Shown in pieces: positions 57,031-64,000 of a stretch of 64,000 bases of DNA (its first letter is position 1; every line of letters starts with the position of its first letter). Location of the stretch: positions 31,614,720 to 31,678,719 of the forward strand of contig OY720346.1 of the NCBI GenBank assembly GCA_963082975.1, given 5' to 3'. A program made the translations under genes and the position numbers. The DNA comes from Labia minor (taxonomy: Eukaryota > Arthropoda > Insecta > Dermaptera > Spongiphoridae). Under the pieces are notes generated by a model. It saw nothing but the letters and a program-made list of their open reading frames with translations, had not been told where the DNA came from and made no database searches.

Positions 57031-57599
57031 ATTAATTATTGTAAAAGTGTACTTAATTATGAATATCAAAAGAATTAGACATTTTTCAACAATTTTGTGG
57101 AAAAATACACCCTGCATTTTTGTCGCCCATGCTTTCATTTTTTTAATATGATTTATTATAACGAAATCGTGGTGTGTGTGGAGAAATTATTTTCTCCTTT
57201 TTAGTGTATTTAAATAAAAACGTGTTTTTAAAAAAATTTTTTATATTTTTTTTTAAATCTATCTATCTTTCTTAACGTAATTTTTTATCTAATGTCACTT
57301 TCATTTAGTGCATTTCAATGTTTTGTCAAAGTCTGTATGTGTAATAGGTTTTTATTTATTTTATTTCAATTCGTATATTAAATAATTTAATTAAATAATT
57401 TATTCCTTTTCGTGTTCTTATTTATATTTTACTTTAGTCAATTAATTATATATTTTATTGTAATAGGATATAATGGGATATAATATTCCTTAATTATTTC
57501 ATTTTGATATACGTTATTTATTATCATTGATTTATTGAATAGTTTTTATTATAATAAAATTTAAAGAAATCTAAAGTAACTTGAGACATTTTATAAAAC
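57031..57599. other. AT-rich spacer
   Basis: No gene recognised. Similar A/T-rich words (TATAATATTTCTTGATCATT-like) occur in the Helitron bodies near 23.15 kb and 50.98 kb, so part may be related repeat sequence. Confidence 0.4.
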
Positions 57600-57849
57600 T
57601 TTTTTTTTTATTATTCAATTCATTTACAATCTGTCATAATAATTATAACAATAAATAAATTATTTGTACATAATTATATAATATGTACATAATAACATGT
57701 AGGAAATAAAACTCAATAGTTCCTTTCCAAGTTTGTAACAATCATATATTTACACGAATATTTTAATTTTAATTTTAGAATCTAGAGAGTGTGTCACATG
57801 GTAAGTGTTTCTCAAGTCTTCTTTGTTGGGGAAGTTTTAACAGTCCTTT

Positions 57850-59867
57850 AACCATATCATTTGGGTGGTTATCCAGCTTTGTAGTATACTTCTTGTAATA
57901 CTTTTTTTATCACATCTTCGTATTTCTAAGTTTGACTTAAGCGGAGCTCCACAGCTGAATCCCATACGTCCAGATAGGCATGAGTATGGCCTTATATAAT
58001 AAGAGTTTGTTACCGAGTGATAACTTCGACCCACGTCCGATCAACCAATACATCTTATGTAATCGAAGCCCCAGTTGTTTCCTTTTGGTTATTAAATGTT
58101 TCTTCCATGTTAATTTGTGGTCGAGGTGCATTCCCAGGTATTTAGCATCGTTAGCTAGCGGGATTACTTTGTTGTTCATTGTAATGGAATTATAAGAACC
58201 TTTCTTGATGGAAAAAGTCACATGTGTTGACTTGTTTTCGTTGATTTTGATTCGCCATCTTGTTAGCCAGTTTTGAATCTCATTTAGGATTGTTTGGAGT
58301 TCATCTGTCGCTAATTGTGCATCTTTATTGGTGGTAAGTACAGCTGTATCATCTGAAAACGTAGCTATAGTAGCATTGGAAGAGGTTGGTAAGTCATTGG
58401 TGAAAATTGGATAAAGGAGAGGACCCACAGCACTAGCCTGAGGAACTCCAGCATGAATTGGGTGTAGGGAGGTTATTTCATCGGAATATCTTAATATAAC
58501 GTGTCTATCCTGTAGGTAGGATTTCAACAGTAGTTTGTAGGTAGAAGATTTTTTAATTTGTATAATAACCCTGTGTGCCATACCTTATCAAAGACTTGGC
58601 TTATATCCAAAAACACCGCAGAGCAGTAATTGCGTTTCTCAAAAGCTTCGGTAATTGTAATTGTAACCCTGTGGATTTGCTCGATAGTACTATGGTAGCT
58701 TCTGAATCCGAATTGGTGATCACGTATGATATTTGTAGCATCAATAATTGGTTCAAGTTGGTTTTTGATTAATTTTTCTAAAATTTTAGCTAAAATTGGA
58801 AGTAAACTAATTGGTCTATACGAGTTTACTTCCTCTGACGGCTTTCCAGGCTTTGGTATCGTGATAATGGACGCAATTTTCCAATATAGGGGGAAATACA
58901 TGTATCTTACAACGGCATTAAATATGTACATTAATAATTTTAGAGCTTTTTCAGGCAGTTCCATCAGCACCTTGCCCGTATTCAGATCTACCCCTTGTGA
59001 TTTCCTCTGTTTTAATTGTCTGATTTGTTCTTTAATCTGGTTAATTTTAAAATGGCTTTATCGGTGTCTCCAGTTGAAAAGGAAAGTCAATATCTTCACT
59101 ATTTTTAAGAGAAATATTTAGATCTAAATTATCATTCAATATTTCCCGAAAATAATTTCAATCAGTATATTTGTTGCTTAAAGTGAGAGGTTTTGTTATA
59201 GGGATTGATTTAGTGCTTATATTGACTAAGATTGGAGAGTGATCAGATGAAAGATCAAAGCAAGTTTTAGCAAGCTTAAGACGATCTGGTATACCTTTTA
59301 TTATGCAGAAATCTAAGAGGTCTGGATGTTTTTTCCAGTCTGTCGGCCAGAAAGTAGGTTCAGCAGTAAAGATATATTTTAGGTTGTTACACACCATTGA
59401 GGCTAGTAGCTGTATTCCTTTTGTTGTGGTAAGTCTCGAACCCCAAAATGTATGCTTCGAGTTGTAGTTTCCTCCAGCCAGAAATCTGTTGACAAGTGTG
59501 TTAAAAAATTCGTCAAATAGGACTTTATTGACTTTGTGTTTGGGAGGACAGTATACAGCAGAAATAATTAAGGTACCATACCAATCTTCTATTGCTGTAG
59601 AAAGTCTTTATTAAATTGGTCAACCAGATGATGTTTTAAATTCTTTTTGATGGTTACTGCCGTTCCACCGTGTGCAGAGAGGGTGATTTGTGTTATAGAT
59701 TGAGTACATAGGAATTACTATATGACTTCTATTAGTAAAATGGGTTTCAGAAACAAGCATAATGTTAACATTATGATTTTTAGGAATAGTTTGACTTCTT
59801 CAGTATGTTCTGCTAGTCCGTTTGCATTCCAGACTACTATGTTTAGGAGTTTAGCTATATTTTTCAT
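57850..59867 (-). pseudogene. Jockey ORF2: endonuclease and reverse transcriptase, inactive
   Basis: From 59867 downward it begins MKNIAKLLNIVVWNANGLAE, with LVSETHF (the endonuclease Glu) next. Then PTFWPTDWKKHPDLLDFCII and SSDHSPILVN follow in the frame at 59397-59158. The RT spans 58970-57937 in two overlapping frames: ASIITIPKPGKPSEEVNSYR, RPISLLPILAKILEKLI and FGFRSYHSTIEQ, then HAGVPQASAVGPLLY. The catalytic box is TFSDDTAVLT, where the usual FADD reads FSDD. Frameshifts near 58550, 59150 and 59600 inactivate it. Confidence 0.85.
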
Positions 59868-60897
59868 TTTGTTAGTTTTGTTATTACTATGGTTAGCATG
59901 TTTAGCATAGAGCTTATTTGTTCAGTTAGGGTTTTCATCATTACTTTGAGCTCATCTAGATAGTTTGAAGATGTAGTTTTTACCTCAGTAGTCTCAAGGT
60001 TTACTTTGACACCTAGAACATTGGGGGATTTCCATTTTTGGTCTTGGTGGTTCAATTTTTACCTTTTGATGTTGCAGATATTGAATTTTGTATATTTGTT
60101 TATTGTTGACATCAGGGTATATATCAACAGAGAACATTGGTAACGGTTTTTTGGTTTTATATTCCTTTATATTCCAAATGTTTAGAACATCATGTCCAAG
60201 ATTAATTTCATTTTTTAAATGATTGACATTCACAGAATAGTGTAAGTTTTTTATTACGAGTCTAAAGGATTTTTCTTCTTTTGGTCTGTATGTAAAATAT
60301 TCAGTTTTTCTCACATCGAGGGCTTTAGTAATAGTTGAGTAAGTTTCTGTTTTTGGTTGTATTTTAACTTGATCGAAGTTAAGGACTTTCAGTTCGAAAT
60401 TGTTGCCTACAACTTCTTTCAGCAGTTTTATGAGAGGGGATATGTTTTCCACTCCCTTAACGAATATTGGTGGAGACCTGGTTTTTTTTCTTTTCGTATA
60501 GAATTGAGTTTTCATCATTATTGTCTACATCCTTCAGGGCTAAATCTTCATCTTCCTCCTGTTCAAGGTTATTAAAACGATTTTTGGTGGATACAGGTGC
60601 GCTCAACTAGTAATCCAAAATTTTTCTTTGTTTGAAATTCCTTTAATCAGGGCTATTTCTAGGTCTTTTCTTACTGTCGACTTCAGTCCAGTTATTATCT
60701 ATATCTGAGGTGGATGGAACTGTGGAAAGGTCCGTTTGTTGTTGATTGAGAGAGAACGAAATATTTATCGTTTGTTGATCATCATTATCATTTGTAATAG
60801 TTGATTTAGGCGCTGAAGTTGATCGATTCAAAGTTCTTTTTCCCTTGAATGGGATGACCTCTGCTTCGCACTTCGAAATATTGTTTTCATTTGGCAT
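59864..60897 (-). pseudogene. Jockey ORF1 (nucleic-acid-binding), deleted
   Basis: The start is MPNENNISKCEAEVIPFKG at 60897. After a frame break near 60600 the frame 60518-59994 reads PPIFVKGVENISPLIKLLKE, FRLVIKNLHYSVNVNHLKNE and IPQCSRCQSKP. That is the pre-zinc region and only the first Cys pair of the zinc knuckles; the remaining knuckles are deleted. The C-terminal piece ends with a TGA that overlaps the ORF2 ATG as ATGA (59867-59864). Confidence 0.8.
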
Positions 60898-61060
60898 TTT
60901 AATGTTAATTTTTAATTTTTTTTTTAAATTTTAATTCAATTTAATTTAATGGGCCAATAAATAGTAGGAAAAAAAAATAAATTGTAAAGGTAATTTTCAC
61001 CACCGAGGCCTTTCGGGGCATTATTGGATGGACAAAAGGAAGGCCCTAGAAAGGCTCTTA

Positions 61061-61451
61061 GTAATTATATCCAATTTATAAGAATAGGAATTTATATTGG
61101 CTTTATAATTTATAATATATATTTAATTTAACACACTCACTAAAATAGAATAGTATACATGGAAAGCATTAAGAAAGCATTGGAGAATTAAAAGTTAAGC
61201 TGACCCTGCCAGCTCGGCTGCCAGATAAGAAGTGATTTCTAAAACTAAAATTAACTTTTTTAACATAAAAAGTTTAGATATATTTAAAATATTAGATAAA
61301 TAAATCAATTAGTTTATTTGTTTGTCCCATGAGGTTTTCGCTTTTATTAATTTTTTTAATTCAAATTAATTGAATTAACAATTTAAATAATGATTGAAAA
61401 ATGTTTATATAACTACTAACAGATTAATTGAAATATTTTATTTTATTTTAG
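61061..61451. other. Jockey leader remnant and upstream intron sequence
   Basis: 61195-61240 is G/C-richer (TGACCCTGCCAGCTCGGCTG) and may be the outermost Jockey 5' UTR. The rest is AT-rich and ends in a polypyrimidine-AG acceptor before 61452. Confidence 0.4.
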
Positions 61452-63877
61452 ATATATCATAGTTAATGGCTGTTGCTACTATAGTGGCAACAGAATGGCG
61501 ATGTCGAGGACTTACTTGGCTCTTCTGTATTATCGTGTTCACCGCAATTTCTGTGTTTTATCTCCTCTTGGGTCAACAGACGGTCCTCTTTGAAGATCAT
61601 CCCTTTCCAATTTATTTACAAGAAATTCGTAAGAGTATTTTTTTTTTTTGATAATAATCTTTAAAATTTTTACTAAATTTAAATTTATAGAAGAGGTACC
61701 TACAAGCAGATTAATAAAACCAACTGTAACATCAAACTCCAAAAATTATTCAACAACCAGTGAAACTCCTTTAATTCACAATGGATATTTGGTCGATACA
61801 CCGGGTTGTAGGATCCCAGCAATGCATCCCTATGATCCATCAATTTTGAAATATCTCGAAAAAGTTAAAGAAATCAATTGTACATATCGTAAACATGAAA
61901 CGAATAAAGAGAAAGATAAGAATGTAAGTATAAATTTCCGCACTCCTATCTTAGAACACCTTAATAAAATCTTTAAGAACCACTGTGTAGAAATTTTAAA
62001 TGAAACATAGATATATTCTAACAAATCTTTAAAATTAACTAACAGGAATTGACATTTATTTTTTTTTTTAAATGTTGAGAGCGATTTTAGAATTTTAATA
62101 ATTTTTTATTAAAATTTTGATTATTATTATTTTATTTTTTATTATTATTCTATGAAAATCTTCGGGATAAAGTTTTCTTTTTATTTTGATAATTTTTTTT
62201 CGAAGTTGAAAAGTCAAATAAAAAGTAAATTAGTAAAAATTTTTATACGTAAGTCTCATAAATTATTTGACAATTTTGATTCCAAAAAAATCAATTTTTC
62301 TCGTTATAACATATTTTTTACTACTGGGTATCTCTAAATGAATATTGAAGTTTTAACGCTTTATAATATATTTAGTAGATTACTTACTTATTATGATAAA
62401 TGATATGTCAAATGAAAGAGCAACTAAAATAGTTTTACCAAGAACCTTATTAGTGTCAATGTGAGCACCATTTGTCACACCGCACACATCAAGTCAAGTT
62501 CTTCCCAAACGTTGATCAGTATGTTTTCAGTAATTGTTGATACAGCTTCTACAATCCCTGTTTCTTAATTCAGGGAGGTCTGCTGGTAGCGGAGGCACAT
62601 ACACAGGATCTTTAATCAAGCTCCAAATGTAGAAATCAGGTCGGGTAAGAACGTGGAGGCCAGGAATAACAAGCTTTGTCTTTAGGACTCATGCATAGGG
62701 CCTACAATACCGAACTAAAATCTGAATACCGGTATTTGGTATTTGAAATTTGAAATACCGGGATACCGGTATTAATACCGGTATTATTAATAATAAATTT
62801 ACTAGTTATATTTCTTCTTACCTCAGTTGTTATATTGACTTTTTAACAAATAATATATGAAATCCAATAAATATTGTTCTGAAATGAGTAGATATTATTT
62901 ATTTTATTACATAGAGAGAGTAGGAGTAGTTAGATACAAAAAAACGTGCAAGTAAAATAAAGTAAATATTAAATTCTATGTTACATTTTACATATAATAG
63001 GCTCGTATGGTATTATATAATTAAAGAATTAAATATAATTAAAGAAGTAAAAAATATAAAAATATAAATTGAAAGTATTTAATATTAATAACTTGCGTTT
63101 TGTTTATTAAAGTTTGCTCTTAAAAAACACAACGAATCAAGCGTTTCATCATCAAGCAAGGATCGAATTTTCGTACAAATATAACCAGCGGCCGAAAAAG
63201 CTCTTTCTGATTCTACACTTGTCGGCACTATTGTCATTAAAAAATCATACACATTTTGTAAATTCGTAATACCAAAATACCGGTATTTTTACATAAATAC
63301 CGGTTTTTAATACCGGACAAAAATCGTCCGGGATCCCGGTATTTGGGATCCCGAGATCCCGGTATTGTAAGCCCTACTCATGCAGCTGATCCAGCGGTCG
63401 GGTACAGTGGCGTTTAACCAACCATCTTGCTGGAAACTGTTTGAGTTGCTCTTTCATTTGAGATATCATTTATCACTGTAAGTTTAATATACAAAATATT
63501 ATAAAACGTTAAAACTCCGATATTCATTTAGAGACACCCCGTATATTGTTTGCCATTTTGTAACAGGAACTTTCTTAAAAAATATTTCATATGGAAAATA
63601 AATTTTCTTAAGCAATTTTTTTATTATGCATTTCGTACAATCTTCTATTTTTTCAAACTTTTTAAAAATAATTAATAAAAAATAAAAATTAATTATAAAA
63701 TATGTTCATTTTTTAGTTTTTGCCTTTACCACTGGTAAAAGTTGACTCCAATGCTACTGCTCTCTGGATTACTGAATTCAATGGTGAGAAAAAGAATGAT
63801 GATTTGAAATGTTGTTACCGTCCATTCTGGAGAAGTACAAGTTATAAAAGGCATAGAAATATAGACAATAAAGAAAT
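61452..63877 (+). CDS. DUF229 family type II membrane protein, 5' exons (runs out of window)
   Basis: Exons 61452-61628 (ATG at 61466), 61691-61923 and 63717-63877 join in consistent phases with GT-AG introns. A short cytosolic N-terminus is followed by a membrane anchor at about residues 17-36 (TWLFCIIVFTAISVFYLLLG), then a Ser/Thr-rich stem. Next comes VDTPGCRIPAMHPYDPSILK, the start of the DUF229 domain. Exon 3 adds FLPLPLVKVDSNATALWI and DDLKCCYRPFWRS, the Cys-Cys-Tyr block typical of the family. DUF229 proteins are predicted alkaline-phosphatase/sulfatase-fold ectoenzymes of unknown substrate. The catalytic part lies beyond the window. An acceptor before the first exon implies a 5' UTR exon upstream. 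Confidence 0.88.
62325..63540 (-). mobile_element. Tc1/mariner-like element with long TIRs in DUF229 intron 2
   Basis: Inverted repeats of about 100 bp: left GGGTATCTCTAAATGAATAT, right inverse GGGGTGTCTCTAAATGAATA, both continuing to ATGAAAGAGCAACT. On the minus strand the interior reads WPPRSYPTDFYIWSLIKD, PVYVPPLPADLPELRNR and DVCGVTNGAHIDTNK, matching the C-terminus of an IS630/Tc1-mariner transposase group. It is about 0.53 kb once the hAT insertion is removed, so it is a deletion derivative. Confidence 0.78.
62696..63376 (-). mobile_element. hAT element with perfect 8-bp target duplication
   Basis: The terminal repeats TAGGGCCTACAATACCG and inverse of TAGGGCTTACAATACCG bound 681 bp. 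CTCATGCA is duplicated exactly at 62688-62695 and 63377-63384. Sub-terminal ATACCGG words are iterated at both ends. On the minus strand 63255-63075 encodes VYDFLMTIVPTSVESERAFS, then AAGYICTKIRSLLDDETLDS, the hAT dimerisation domain. The rest of the transposase is deleted. It is inserted inside the 62325-63540 element. Confidence 0.9.
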
Positions 63878-64000
63878 GTAAGTTAGCTAAAAATAAATAT
63901 TTTTTTCCAATTATTGAATAATTCATCGGTTTTAGTTGAAAAGGGGAGGGGATGGTACCCAGTTGAAAAGATTGATTTTTTTAAGCGTTTTCTTGATTAT
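63878..64000 (+). other. Start of DUF229 intron 3
   Basis: Begins with the donor GTAAGT after 63877. The window ends before the next exon. Confidence 0.6.

Larger units (their letters stand above)
57600..61060 (-). mobile_element. Jockey-type non-LTR retrotransposon (broken)
   Basis: Minus strand, about 3.4 kb. The 3' end is a poly-A tail (T run at 57600-57610). ORF2 covers about 59867-57850 and ORF1 about 60897-59864. A G/C-richer 5' leader runs to at least 61060 and possibly 61240. Domain order (ORF1 with PRE/zinc-knuckle type, endonuclease, reverse transcriptase) fits the Jockey clade. Target duplications were not identified. Confidence 0.85.

Overview
The window reads as nuclear DNA of an AT-rich arthropod, most likely an insect. 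The evidence is spliced genes with short GT-AG introns, AATAAA polyadenylation signals, very AT-rich spacers with TA, TG and CATA microsatellites, and a dense arthropod-type transposon load (mariner, hAT, MULE, Helitron, Jockey, errantivirus-like gypsy). No bacterial genes, operons, CRISPR arrays, rRNA or tRNA genes were seen. The species cannot be named from this sequence alone.

Four host genes can be supported. On the minus strand, two exons (15122-15898) encode the N-terminal part of an excitatory amino acid transporter (SLC1 family). A GC-balanced island near 20.4 kb with a strong splice donor may be its first exon. On the plus strand, 32041-39648 is a complete 16-exon gene for a FAN/NSMAF-like protein (GRAM-BEACH-WD40), which I assembled exon by exon into an uninterrupted 893-codon frame. 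It is followed 0.8 kb downstream by a single-exon thioredoxin-fold gene with a WCPPC active site (40485-40907, nucleoredoxin-like). At the right edge, 61452-63877 holds the first three visible exons of a DUF229 (alkaline-phosphatase-fold) type II membrane protein, which runs out of the window. A promoter-like, CT-rich region ending in a splice donor at 46.75 kb may be a distant first exon of that gene or of another one.

The rest is mobile DNA and AT-rich spacer. 0.8-4.7 kb: an element built from AGACGTCT-type palindromes, then a hAT-ended composite that contains a dead MULE and a near-perfect hAT hairpin with an exact 8-bp target duplication. 9-19 kb: copies of two dispersed families (A and B), an internally deleted mariner with matching TIRs, and a second mariner-derived element. 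22-24 kb and 49.9-52 kb: two related minus-strand Helitrons that share a captured reverse-transcriptase fragment. 26.4-28.8 kb: a mariner split by a 642-bp insert with a 13-bp target duplication, beside a second mariner fragment. 29.5-31.7 kb: a decayed errantivirus-like gypsy element. 43-45 kb and 52-57 kb: Helitron ends, including three tandem 5' ends, and more A and B copies. 57.6-61.0 kb: a broken Jockey-type LINE. In intron 2 of the DUF229 gene, a hAT with a perfect 8-bp duplication sits inside a mariner-like element.

The host genes do not look functionally linked. The main interest of the window is the layered transposon history and the few unusual repeat architectures described in the findings.
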